This document shows, piece after piece, positions 16,509 through 24,572 of a stretch of DNA of 63,924 bases. Every line of letters starts with the position of its first letter. Position 1 is the first letter of the stretch. The DNA comes from Thiohalobacter sp. (GTDB lineage Bacteria; Pseudomonadota; Gammaproteobacteria; Thiohalobacterales; Thiohalobacteraceae), in assembly GCF_027000115.1 (NCBI RefSeq), contig NZ_JALTON010000021.1:1-63924 (forward strand), written 5' to 3'. The notes beneath the pieces are model-generated. The model did not search any database. It had not been told where the DNA came from and worked only from the letters and a program-made list of their open reading frames with translations. The translations under genes were made by a program, and so were the position numbers.

Positions 16509-19259
16509 ATGAAGGCCATCGATCTGCGCGTTTCGCTGCTGGTGCTCGCACTGGCCGCACAGCCGGCACTGGGCAAGGACTTCGTGGCCGAGGCCCGGGC
16601 CCATCTCGCTCGCGGGGATACCGCCGCAGCGGTCATCGAGCTCAAGAACGCCCTGCAGGACAGGCCCCGCGACGTCGAGGCCCGGCTGCTGCTGGGCGAG
16701 ACCTATCTCAAGCAGGGCGACGGCAGGGCGGCAGCCAAGGAGCTGTCGCGTGCCCGGGATCTGGGCGCGCCCGAGGCGCGCTGGCGGGTGCCCCTGGTGC
16801 GGGCCTGGCTGCTGGCCGGGGAACCGCAGCGCGCGCTCGATGCCGCCGGCGGCGAGGAACCGCCCCTGCCCTGGGGCCCGACCCTGGTCGCCCTGCGCGG
16901 CCAGGCCCTGCTGATGCTCGGCAAGGTCGAGGAGGCCGAGCAACAGCTCGCCCGTGCCGTGGAACGGGAACCGGACAATGTCGATGCCCGGCTCGCCTAC
17001 GGGCGGCTGGTGTTCGCCCGCGGCCAGTTCGGGCAGGCAAAACGCTATGCCGAGAAGGCGCTGGAAGGCGACCCCCAACGGGCCGAGGCCTGGCTGCTGA
17101 TCGGCGAGGCGGAGCGCAACCAGGGTAACCTGGATGCCGCGGCGGAGGCCTTCACCCGCGCGCTGAAGGTACAACCCGGCCACACGGGCGCGCTGCTGGC
17201 ACGTGCCGCGGTCAACCTGCTGCGCAACGACCTCGATGCCGCCGAGGCCGACGTCCGGGCCAGCCGCACGGCCGCCGGTTTCACCCTGATGGGCACGCAT
17301 CTCAGGGCCGTGATCGCGCTGCGCCGGGGCAAGCTGGAACGGGCCCGCGAGCTGGCCGACAAGGTGCTGGCGGCCAATCCCCAGTTCATGCCCGCGCGGC
17401 TGCTTGCTGGCATGGTGGCCTTCAACCAGGGTCAGCCCGAGACGGCGCAGAAGCATCTGTCCACCTACCTGGCGGCCGTTCCGGGCGATGCCCAGGCCAT
17501 CAAGCTGCTGGCCGCCACCTACCTGCAGCTCGGCCAGCCCGCGGAGGCGGTGAACGTGCTTCAGGGTGTGCCCGGGGGCGGCGGCGACGATGCCGGCATC
17601 CAGGCCCTGCTGGGCATGGCCCAGCTGCGGCTCGGTCACTACGAGGAGGCCACGCAGCACCTGGAAGCCGCCGCCCGCCTGGATCCCGAGAATCGCGGCC
17701 TCAAACAGCAGCTCGCCCTCGGCCTGCTCGGCTCGGGGCAGACCGAGGCTGCCGCCAGCCTGCTGGAAAAGACAGTCGACCTGGCCGGGGATCCCACCGA
17801 TACCGCGGTGCTGCTGGTGCTCACCCGGCTGAAGGAAAAGCAGTATCCGCAGGCGCTGGAGGCCGCGCGCGCCCTGCGCGAGCGCCAGCCCGACAGCCCG
17901 GTGGCCGAGGATCTGCTCGCCGGCGTGCAGGCCATCATGGGTGACAGCGAGGCCGCCCGCGCCGGCTGGCAGGCGGCGCTGAAGAAGGATCCGGACTATG
18001 CCCCGGCCTATCTCAAGCTGGCGCGGCTGGCCGCCACCCAGGGCCGCCTGGACGAGGCCGAGCGCCATCTGCGCGCGCTGCTCGAGCGCAATCCGAAACA
18101 TGCCGAGGCCATGATGGAACTGGCACAGGTCGCCGAGCGGCGCGGCGACCGTGAAGGGCGCGGGCGCTGGCTGGAAAAGGCCCGGCAGGCCGACCCGGAT
18201 TCGATTGCGGCGGCGGTCATGCTCGCCCGCCATCATCTGGTCAGCGGCGAGCCGCTCAAGGCACTCGACGTCGCCCAGGCCGCCGAGAAGAGCCATCCGA
18301 AGAATCCGGCGGTGCTGGAAGTGCTGGGTCAGGCCCGTCTGGCAGCGGGGGAGACGGCCAGTGCCGTCAACGTCTTCCGGCAGCTGGTGGCCCTGCAGCC
18401 CGACAACCCCCGCGCCCACTTCCTGCTTGGTCAGGCGCTGTACCGCGATGGCGGCCTGGCGCGGGCACGCCCCGCCTGGAAGAAGGCGCTGGAGGTCGCG
18501 CCCGGCTATCCGGATGCCCTCGGCGCCCTGGCCGAAGCGGCGCTGGCCGAGAAGGATCTGGAGGCCGCGAAGCGCTACATCGACCAGCTCAAGTCCGCCC
18601 ATCCGGACGAGCCCGCCGGCTATTACCTGGAGGGCGATGCCCTCACACTGGCCGGCGACCATGCCGCTGCCGCGGCGGCCTTCGCCGAGGCGCTGAAACG
18701 GGGCGGCGGGGCGGTGGTGGCGCGGCGCCACTACCAGGCCCTGCGCGCGGCCGGCGATGCCGAGCAGGCCGAGCGGGCGCTCACCGACTGGCTGAAGACC
18801 CATCCCGACGACGCCGGATCCTGGGCCCTGCTGGGCATGGGCCGCCAGGAGGATGGTCGTCCTGCCGAAGCCATAGACGCCTACGAAAGGGCGGTGGCCG
18901 CCGGGCCGGTGGGGATCGTGGTGCGCAACAATCTGGCCTGGCTGTACCAGGAGGCCGGCCAGTCGGCGAAGGCGCTGGCCCTGGCCGAGGCGATGGCGCC
19001 CGAAGCCGAGCGTCATCCCGAGGTACTGGATACCGTGGGCTGGATCTATCTCCGGAACGGCCGCGCCGAGGAGGCCGTTACCCTGCTGCGCAAGGCCGTG
19101 GCGCGCGCGCCGCACCTGCCGGTGATTCGCGTGCATCTCGCCGAGGCGCTGATCGCCAGCGGCCGTGGCGACGATGCCCGGCGCGAGCTGCAGAATGCCC
19201 TCCAGCGTGGTGATTTCCCCGGGCGCGCGCGGGCCGAGTCGCTGCTCGAGTCGCTCTAG
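16509..19259 (+). CDS. Periplasmic TPR-repeat protein, PrsT-like paralog
   Basis: A 916-residue protein with a signal peptide (SLLVLALAAQPALGK) followed by about twenty tetratricopeptide repeats running to the C terminus. Overall organisation and repeat sequence (AAVIELKNALQDRPRDVEARLLLGETYLKQGD) match the PEP-CTERM-system TPR family PrsT. Unlike the copy at 55218, it lacks a lipobox cysteine, so it should be soluble in the periplasm. GGGGGAGACC precedes the ATG. It is remote from the EPS locus. TPR scaffolds in these systems probably link polysaccharide export or sorting components, but no activity can be assigned. Confidence 0.82.
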   Translation: MKAIDLRVSLLVLALAAQPALGKDFVAEARAHLARGDTAAAVIELKNALQDRPRDVEARLLLGETYLKQGDGRAAAKELSRARDLGAPEARWRVPLVRAWLLAGEPQRALDAAGGEEPPLPWGPTLVALRGQALLMLGKVEEAEQQLARAVEREPDNVDARLAYGRLVFARGQFGQAKRYAEKALEGDPQRAEAWLLIGEAERNQGNLDAAAEAFTRALKVQPGHTGALLARAAVNLLRNDLDAAEADVRASRTAAGFTLMGTHLRAVIALRRGKLERARELADKVLAANPQFMPARLLAGMVAFNQGQPETAQKHLSTYLAAVPGDAQAIKLLAATYLQLGQPAEAVNVLQGVPGGGGDDAGIQALLGMAQLRLGHYEEATQHLEAAARLDPENRGLKQQLALGLLGSGQTEAAASLLEKTVDLAGDPTDTAVLLVLTRLKEKQYPQALEAARALRERQPDSPVAEDLLAGVQAIMGDSEAARAGWQAALKKDPDYAPAYLKLARLAATQGRLDEAERHLRALLERNPKHAEAMMELAQVAERRGDREGRGRWLEKARQADPDSIAAAVMLARHHLVSGEPLKALDVAQAAEKSHPKNPAVLEVLGQARLAAGETASAVNVFRQLVALQPDNPRAHFLLGQALYRDGGLARARPAWKKALEVAPGYPDALGALAEAALAEKDLEAAKRYIDQLKSAHPDEPAGYYLEGDALTLAGDHAAAAAAFAEALKRGGGAVVARRHYQALRAAGDAEQAERALTDWLKTHPDDAGSWALLGMGRQEDGRPAEAIDAYERAVAAGPVGIVVRNNLAWLYQEAGQSAKALALAEAMAPEAERHPEVLDTVGWIYLRNGRAEEAVTLLRKAVARAPHLPVIRVHLAEALIASGRGDDARRELQNALQRGDFPGRARAESLLESL

Positions 19260-19298
19260 TCCGCTTCCGGCCTGGGGGAAGATGCGGGTGGGCAGGGC

Positions 19299-19328
19299 TT
19301 TACAAGTTCCGTCCTGGCCACGGACAAT
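19299..19328 (+). promoter_or_regulatory. Candidate promoter of the split tRNA-Gly
   Basis: TTTACA (19299-19304) and GACAAT (19323-19328) are separated by 18 nt, and the tRNA begins 12 nt after the -10 box. It would drive both the tRNA and the intron it contains. Confidence 0.5.
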
Positions 19329-20080
19329 AGGCCGACATCGCGGGTGTAGTTCAATGGTAGAACCTCAGCTTCCCAAGCGTGCGACACGAGTCGCGAGGTC
19401 GTCGGCCTCTCACCACGCTGCATCTTCGGGTGCTTGAAGAGTGAGGAACCGACAAGCCTCCTCCAATGGTCATTTCCGACCACGGAGGAAAGCGGCGAAG
19501 GCCGTGTAAGCAATTGTCCAGCGGTGAAATACCGTAGTGGACCGGGTGTCCAGCCACCCGTAGCCTAGGGGCAGTGCAAGACTGGTAACGGTCTTGTGCG
19601 AAGCGCCCTGACAACGTAGCCACCCCGCGGGGTACGCCACGCCCCGCGAGGGGCGCGGTGTGATCCGGGAGACGCACCCGGTGAGGAGCCAGGCTGGGTT
19701 GAAGGGTCAGCGTAAGCGAACCACTGGTAAACGTCGTAAAGCTGAATGGGCCAACTGCGTCTGGGCCCAGCCCAAAAGGGATGTGGTCGGGTTGTCCTGT
19801 TGCTTGGTCAGGGCACGCTGGCGACAAGACCACCGGCGAAAAGGTGGGGCCCTCCCAACCCGTGTTGCTTACACGGAACGTGGTAAGCCCGATGAGGTGT
19901 CCCGGATGGGACTAGGAAGCCCGCAAGGGTGACCGATGCCTCAGCGGGTAGAGGATCGCGGAAAAAGCGAAAGCCCGGCTGTAGCGGCCGGGATAGGGGA
20001 TGAAACGATCGCCCCAACCCGAAAGGGTGCTGACTTCCGCGTGGTGGCCTGTCGTTAGACAGGCTTGTGGCAACCCGACC

Positions 20081-20109
20081 CTGAAGGGGGGATGTTCCCC
20101 TTCAGGGGG
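20081..20109 (+). other. Domain IV hairpin upstream of the cargo tRNA
   Basis: CCCTGAAGGGG and TCCCCTTCAGGG form a strong stem just before the tRNA insertion. The following CCTGAGT (20113-20119) is complementary to ACTCAGG (20206-20212) on the far side of the tRNA, so the tRNA is presented on top of a stem. Confidence 0.6.
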
Positions 20110-20131
20110 CGTCCTGAGTCTTCAGGGTCAG

Positions 20132-20205
20132 GCGGGTGTAGCTCAATGGTAGAGCTCCAGGTTCCCAACCTGGCGACGTGGGTTCGATTCCCATCACCCG
20201 CTCCA
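20132..20205 (+). tRNA. Intact tRNA-Gly(CCC) carried inside the group II intron
   Basis: A complete 74-nt cloverleaf with encoded CCA: acceptor GCGGGTG/CACCCGC, D arm GCTCAATGGTAGAGC, anticodon stem CCAGG/CCTGG around TTCCCAA, T arm GTGGG TTCGATT CCCAT. Its acceptor and T arms are identical to the interrupted tRNA-Gly, but the D stem, the anticodon stem and a variable-loop base differ in a way that keeps pairing. It lies in intron domain IV, 15 nt upstream of the maturase ATG. A functional tRNA here could supply GGG decoding without splicing. Confidence 0.93.
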
Positions 20206-20220
20206 ACTCAGGAGGCTGAT

Positions 20221-21864
20221 ATGGACGCACACGCTGTGAGGGGCGATGTCGCCTCCAACGTCTGGACTGGCTGGCACGATATTTCGTGGCGGACAGTCCA
20301 CAAGACGGTGGGGAGGCTGCAGGCCCGAATAGCGAAGGCAGCCCGAGAAGGTGACTGGCGGACCGTACGGCGGTTGCAGAAACTGCTTACTCGGTCCACC
20401 AGTGCGAAAGCGCTCGCCGTAAGGCGGGTCACCGAGAATCAGGGCCGCAGGACACCTGGCGTTGACGGGGAAACCTGGTCTACGCCCGGTGACAAGTGGA
20501 GGGCGATATTTGACTTGGATACAAGACATTATCGTCCACGCCCGCTTCGGCGGGTCCACATACCGAAAGCCAACGGAGGGAAACGGCCGCTAGGGATTCC
20601 GACAATGCGGGACCGGGCCATGCAGGCACTGTATCTGCTCGCGCTCGATCCAGTAGCGGAATCCACGGCAGATCCCAACTCTTATGGTTTTCGGAGAGGC
20701 CGGTCCACGGTGGACGCCATCGTCCAGTGTCAGAATGCGCTGGGGCGAAGGCACTCTCCACAGTGGGTGTTGGATGCAGACATCAAAGGCTGCTTCGACA
20801 ACATCAGCCACAGCTGGTTGGAACGGCACATTCCGATTGACCGGGTCGTTCTCCGACGGTGGCTCAAGGCCGGCTATATGGAACAGGGACGCCTGTTCCC
20901 GACAGAGGGAGGTACGCCGCAAGGCGGCATAATCTCACCGACGTTGGCGAACATGACCTTGGACGGCATGGAGCGGCTGCTGAAAAGCCGCTTCAAACGC
21001 CGGCACAAGATCAACTTTATCCGGTACGCGGATGATTTTGTAGTTACAGCTTCCACCAGGGAAGCGCTGGAACACGAAGTCGTTCCGTTGCTGGAAGCCT
21101 TCTTGGGCGAACGCGGTCTGCAGCTCTCGAAAGAGAAGACTCGCGTGACCCATATAACGGAAGGCTTCGACTTTCTGGGATGGAATGTCAGGCGGTTCAA
21201 CAAGATTCTCCTGATAAAGCCGTCTCGGAAAAACCGGAAGGCGTTCTATCAAAAGGTCGCGGATACATTGAGACGAATGCGGACCGCCAGTCAGGATGAT
21301 GTGATACGGACCCTGAACCCGATTATCCGGGGATGGGGCGAATATCACAGAAGCCAGATGGCAAAACGCACATTCGCCAAAATGGATCACAAGATCTTTC
21401 AGGCCCTGTGGCGTTGGGCCAGACGTCGGCACCCCAACAAGGGGCAACGCTGGATCCGGAAGAAATATTTCCGGGCCAGTGATAACCGTAGTTGGGTGTT
21501 TGCGTCTGACAACACGACCCTTGCACGGCTGTCGGATCTTTCGATACGACGGCATGTGAAGGTCAAAGCCGAGGCCAACCCGTACGACCCGGCGTGGGAG
21601 AGCTACTTCGAGCATGTCCTCATGAAGAAGATGGCCTCCACCCTGATGGGACGCCGAAAACTGTACTGGTTGTGGGCGCGTCAAAACGGGGTTTGTTCGT
21701 GGTGTGGTGAGAAAATCGTCAAGAAGACGGGATGGCACGTCCATCATCGGACCTGGCGGACTCACGGTGGCACCGACAAGGCGGACAACCTCGCAATGAT
21801 GCATCCTAACTGCCATCGGCAGTTGCACAGCCTGGCAGGAAGGGCTGCCGGTTCTTTCTGTTGA
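20221..21864 (+). CDS. ltrA: Group II intron reverse transcriptase/maturase with HNH endonuclease
   Basis: A 547-residue multifunctional intron protein. The RT fingers/palm run from about residue 40 to 320 with the YADD catalytic motif (FIRYADDFVV) near residue 270 and TPQGGIISP before it. The maturase domain X follows (LNPIIRGWGEYHRSQMAKRTF). A C-terminal HNH nuclease has CSWCGEK, HVHHRTWRTHGG and an NLAMMHPNCHRQLH end. ATG 20221 has AGGAGG at the right distance and is preferred over an upstream in-frame start whose translation would run through the internal tRNA. Domain order and HNH resemble the chloroplast-like class. It promotes splicing and retrohoming of its intron. Confidence 0.95.
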   Translation: MDAHAVRGDVASNVWTGWHDISWRTVHKTVGRLQARIAKAAREGDWRTVRRLQKLLTRSTSAKALAVRRVTENQGRRTPGVDGETWSTPGDKWRAIFDLDTRHYRPRPLRRVHIPKANGGKRPLGIPTMRDRAMQALYLLALDPVAESTADPNSYGFRRGRSTVDAIVQCQNALGRRHSPQWVLDADIKGCFDNISHSWLERHIPIDRVVLRRWLKAGYMEQGRLFPTEGGTPQGGIISPTLANMTLDGMERLLKSRFKRRHKINFIRYADDFVVTASTREALEHEVVPLLEAFLGERGLQLSKEKTRVTHITEGFDFLGWNVRRFNKILLIKPSRKNRKAFYQKVADTLRRMRTASQDDVIRTLNPIIRGWGEYHRSQMAKRTFAKMDHKIFQALWRWARRRHPNKGQRWIRKKYFRASDNRSWVFASDNTTLARLSDLSIRRHVKVKAEANPYDPAWESYFEHVLMKKMASTLMGRRKLYWLWARQNGVCSWCGEKIVKKTGWHVHHRTWRTHGGTDKADNLAMMHPNCHRQLHSLAGRAAGSFC

Positions 21865-22136
21865 CGGAAAGAACTTCGAGGCTGCTTGAGCCCGGTGCGG
21901 GGAAACTCGCACGCCGGGTTCTTAGGGGAGGGAGGGGCCGCAAGGCCTCCTCCCTTACCCGACTGATGACGTGGGTTCGATTCCCATCACCCGCTCCACT
22001 TCTGTCCGCTTTACCCTTCAAGCGTTTTCGCGCGCGGCCGCTGTAACGGGGACACATGGTCGGTCGCGAGTCCGCCATCGTCCGCAGCCCTTGACGCAAT
22101 TTCGGGTTGGTGAAACAGACGGTTGAAGGGTCTGCC

Positions 22137-24212
22137 ATGGGCAAGTTGCTGTCACTTCCTGTCGAGAATTTCGCCGGCGAGGGTGCCGCCGGCACGCCGG
22201 TGCGTGTCGAGCTGCTGTCCGGCGACGCCCGCGAGGGGCGGCTCGGCCGCTTCGACCCCCTTCGCGGCGAACTGTCCCTGCACCATGCAGACGGTCCCGC
22301 CGAGACATTCCGCTTCGCCGATATGCGTCGGCTGTTGTTCACCACCGATCTTTCCCATGCGCTGAATGCCTTGCCGGAAGAGGCGCATGCGCCACAACCC
22401 TTGTGGCTGCGTTACCGCGATGGCCGGACACGGGAGGACACCTTTCTCGACGTGCGCATCGATCATCATGGCCTCCACCTGCTGGTCGACGCCGAGGGGC
22501 GCGTGCAGCGCGAATTCGTACCCTTTGCCACCCTGGCGCGCTACCGGGTCGGCAGCGTGTCGGGGCAGCCGGACCGCGCCGGCGGCACGCCGCCCGATGG
22601 CGTCGTGCGCAGCCGCGAGCAACTGGCGGTGGTGATGGCCTCGCGCACCCCGCTGGCCCCGATTGCCGCGGCTTCCAGTGCGGCCACCGATCCCGAGGCT
22701 CTGGCCCGGCGGCTGGCGGTGCCGCTGGTCGATCTTGCGGACTTTGACGTCGAGCCCGAGGTGCTGGCTGACATCCCGGAGAACTTTGCGCGCGAGCACC
22801 GGGTGATGCCGCTGCTGAGGATCAACGACCGCCTGATCGTGGCCATGGAGAATCCGGCGGATGCCGAGCTGCTCAGCCTGCTGCACTTCGTCAGCGGCCA
22901 CAGCGTCGAGGGTTGCGTGGCAGCGCCGGAGGATCTGCAGCAGACCATCGAACGCGCCTATGGCGTCGCCGATGACGCGGAGGCGCTGGACGAGCTGGAG
23001 CTGGTGGCCCAGAAGGAAATGGAGACGCAGCCACCGGTGCACGAGGTCGAGCGCATGGGCAAGGAAAAGCCCATCGTGCGCCTGGTCCACAACATACTGG
23101 CCGAGGCCATACGCCGCGATGCTTCGGATATCCACCTGCGCCCTGCCGACGATCACGTGGCGCTGCTCTATCGTCAGGACGGCACGCTCGTTCCGGTACG
23201 CAAGTTCGCCAAGGTGCTGCTGCCGGCGGTGGTGGCGCGCATCAAGATCATCGGCCGCATGAACATCGCCGAGCGCCGCCTGCCGCAGGACGGGCGCGCG
23301 CGCATGGTCGAGGCCGGCAGGACGGTGGACATGCGCATCTCGGTGATTCCGACCGTCAGCGGCGAGAGTGTGGTCATCCGGCTGCTCAATGCCGACAATG
23401 GCCTGCGGTCCATTTCGGAACTGGGCTTCACCCTGGAGGATGCGGAGCGGTTCACCGACCTGCTGCACAGGAGCTACGGCATGCTGCTGGTCACCGGGCC
23501 CACCGGTTCGGGCAAGTCGACCACCCTGTATGCCGCGTTGCAGGAGGTAAGGAAGCAGAACGTCAACATCATTACCGTCGAGGATCCGGTCGAGTATCGT
23601 GTCCAGGGCATCGAGCAGATCCAGGTCAATACCGCGCCCGGCTTTACCTTCGCCCGCGCCCTGCGCAACATCCTGCGCCACGACCCCGATGTCATTATGG
23701 TCGGCGAGATCCGCGACCAGGAGACGGCGAAGATCGCCGTGGAGAGTGCGCTCACCGGCCATCTGGTGCTCAGCACCCTGCATACCAACGATGCCCCCAC
23801 CACCGTTACCCGGCTGATCGAAATGGGCGTGGCGGCCTTCCTGGTGAAATCCAGCCTGCTCGGCGTGCTGGCACAGCGGCTGGTGCGGCTGAACTGTCCG
23901 CACTGTATCGAGCTCGAGCCGGTCGACACCAGCGTGCGCCGCTGCCTCGGAGTGGGTGAGGACGAGGTCTTCCATCGCGGCCAGGGCTGCGAGGCCTGCA
24001 ACCATACCGGCTTCCACGGGCGCATGGCCGTCTACGAGCTGTTGCGGGTCACGCCGGCGATGCGTGATATCATCACTGCCGATGTCAGCGCGGACGCCAT
24101 TCGCCAGCAGGCCATGCGCGACGGCATGGTGCCGCTGACGCAGAACGCGCTGCGCCTCGCGCGGGAGCAGAAGACCTCGCTGGCCGAGGTGTACCGCGTG
24201 CGGCTGGAGTGA
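22137..24212 (+). CDS. GspE/PilB-type secretion ATPase
   Basis: A 691-residue AAA+ type II secretion/type IV pilus-like assembly ATPase. Seen are Walker A GPTGSGKSTT (about residue 460), the Walker B region DPDVIMVGEIRDQET, the His-box HTNDAPTT and a zinc-binding tetracysteine (CPHC ... CEACNHTGFHGR). An MshEN-like domain precedes the motor at about residues 180-290. The first about 150 residues are an additional beta-rich domain not usual in GspE. ATG 22137 is preferred to a TTG start 30 nt earlier. No other secretion or pilus genes adjoin it, so which machine it powers is unknown. Confidence 0.9.
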   Translation: MGKLLSLPVENFAGEGAAGTPVRVELLSGDAREGRLGRFDPLRGELSLHHADGPAETFRFADMRRLLFTTDLSHALNALPEEAHAPQPLWLRYRDGRTREDTFLDVRIDHHGLHLLVDAEGRVQREFVPFATLARYRVGSVSGQPDRAGGTPPDGVVRSREQLAVVMASRTPLAPIAAASSAATDPEALARRLAVPLVDLADFDVEPEVLADIPENFAREHRVMPLLRINDRLIVAMENPADAELLSLLHFVSGHSVEGCVAAPEDLQQTIERAYGVADDAEALDELELVAQKEMETQPPVHEVERMGKEKPIVRLVHNILAEAIRRDASDIHLRPADDHVALLYRQDGTLVPVRKFAKVLLPAVVARIKIIGRMNIAERRLPQDGRARMVEAGRTVDMRISVIPTVSGESVVIRLLNADNGLRSISELGFTLEDAERFTDLLHRSYGMLLVTGPTGSGKSTTLYAALQEVRKQNVNIITVEDPVEYRVQGIEQIQVNTAPGFTFARALRNILRHDPDVIMVGEIRDQETAKIAVESALTGHLVLSTLHTNDAPTTVTRLIEMGVAAFLVKSSLLGVLAQRLVRLNCPHCIELEPVDTSVRRCLGVGEDEVFHRGQGCEACNHTGFHGRMAVYELLRVTPAMRDIITADVSADAIRQQAMRDGMVPLTQNALRLAREQKTSLAEVYRVRLE

Positions 24213-24261
24213 AGCGGATCACCCCGAAACCCGCGAACCCAATAGCAGGACGACGGCGAAC

Positions 24262-24291
24262 GTAGGATGGGCAAAGCGCAGCGTGCCCATC
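24262..24291 (-). repeat. REP-like GATGGGCA hairpin (reverse)
   Basis: Reverse-orientation copy of the 30-nt hairpin family, 50 nt after the secretion ATPase. Between it and the next copies (24302-24408) lies a degenerate inverted pair of CCACCGAGGCACCGAGGGC-like and CCGTGCCCTCTGCGTCTCC-like strings. No gene is seen in 24213-24572. Confidence 0.85.
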
Positions 24292-24417
24292 AAGCCTGTC
24301 AAGCGGCAACGCAGAGACCACCGAGGCACCGAGGGCGCCGAGGTGGACTGGAGGCGAGCGGGAAAAACTCCGTGCCCTCTGCGTCTCCGTGGCCTCTGTG
24401 TTCCGGATTAGCAGTGC

Positions 24418-24447
24418 GATGGGCACGCTGCGCTTTGCACATCCTAC
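24418..24447 (+). repeat. REP-like GATGGGCA hairpin
   Basis: Forward copy with one arm change (TTTGCACATC), shared with the next copy at 24465, which suggests local duplication. Confidence 0.85.
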
Positions 24448-24464
24448 GCCTGGATCAGCAGCAT

Positions 24465-24494
24465 GATGGGCACGCTGCGCTTTGCACATCCTAC
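24465..24494 (+). repeat. REP-like GATGGGCA hairpin
   Basis: Forward copy identical to that at 24418, 17 nt after it. Confidence 0.85.
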
Positions 24495-24527
24495 GGCTAC
24501 TGCGCGTCTGACGATTTCGGTCGGCAC

Positions 24528-24553
24528 AAAAAACGCCGGCACGAGGCCGGCGT
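24528..24553 (-). terminator. Intrinsic terminator of the host-attachment protein gene
   Basis: ACGCCGGC (24533-24540) and GCCGGCGT (24546-24553) form an 8-bp stem, with six T residues following on the minus strand. It lies 20 nt after the stop codon of the minus-strand gene. Confidence 0.85.
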
Positions 24554-24572
24554 CGTTGCGCAAGAATGACCC

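Larger units (their letters stand above)
19379..21963 (+). mobile_element. Group II intron with RT/maturase-HNH ORF and an internal tRNA gene
   Basis: A 2,585-nt intron. Its 5' end GTGCGAC fits the GUGYG consensus. Domain V is a 34-nt hairpin at 21888-21921 with the AGC triad, a GAAA-capped tip and a CG bulge. Domain VI (about 21922-21960) has an unpaired A at 21957, 7 nt from the 3' end, as the lariat branch point; the intron ends in AC. Candidate EBS2 AAGCTG (19739-19744) and EBS1 GCTTGG (19802-19807) pair perfectly with IBS2 CAGCTT (19366-19371) and IBS1 CCAAGC (19373-19378) in the tRNA. Domain IV holds an intact tRNA-Gly (20132-20205) and then the maturase gene. All core parts look intact, so splicing and mobility are plausible. 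Confidence 0.93.
19340..21998 (+). tRNA. tRNA-Gly(CCC), split by a group II intron in the anticodon stem
   Basis: The 5' exon is 19340-19378 (acceptor, D arm, anticodon loop TTCCCAA at 19370-19376). The 3' exon is 21964-21998 (rest of the anticodon stem, variable loop, T arm, acceptor, encoded CCA). Joining ...CCCAAGC to TGATGACG... gives a full cloverleaf of 74 nt: acceptor GCGGGTG/CACCCGC, anticodon stem TCAGC/GCTGA, anticodon CCC reading GGG. The D arm GTTCAATGGTAGAAC is that of ordinary proteobacterial tRNA-Gly(CCC). It is functional only if the intron splices. Confidence 0.9.

Noticed and set aside
19340-19412. Complete tRNA-Gly continuing directly from the 5' half
   Set aside because: After position 19378 the sequence no longer completes the anticodon stem or T arm; the matching 3' half is at 21964-21998.
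20065-20220. N-terminal extension of the intron maturase by 52 residues
   Set aside because: It would be translated through the intact tRNA and a domain IV hairpin, and the ATG at 20221 has an ideal ribosome binding site.
24302-24408. Small gene between the hairpin repeats
   Set aside because: Only short open frames made of repeat sequence, with no start context; it is an inverted repeat of low-complexity strings.
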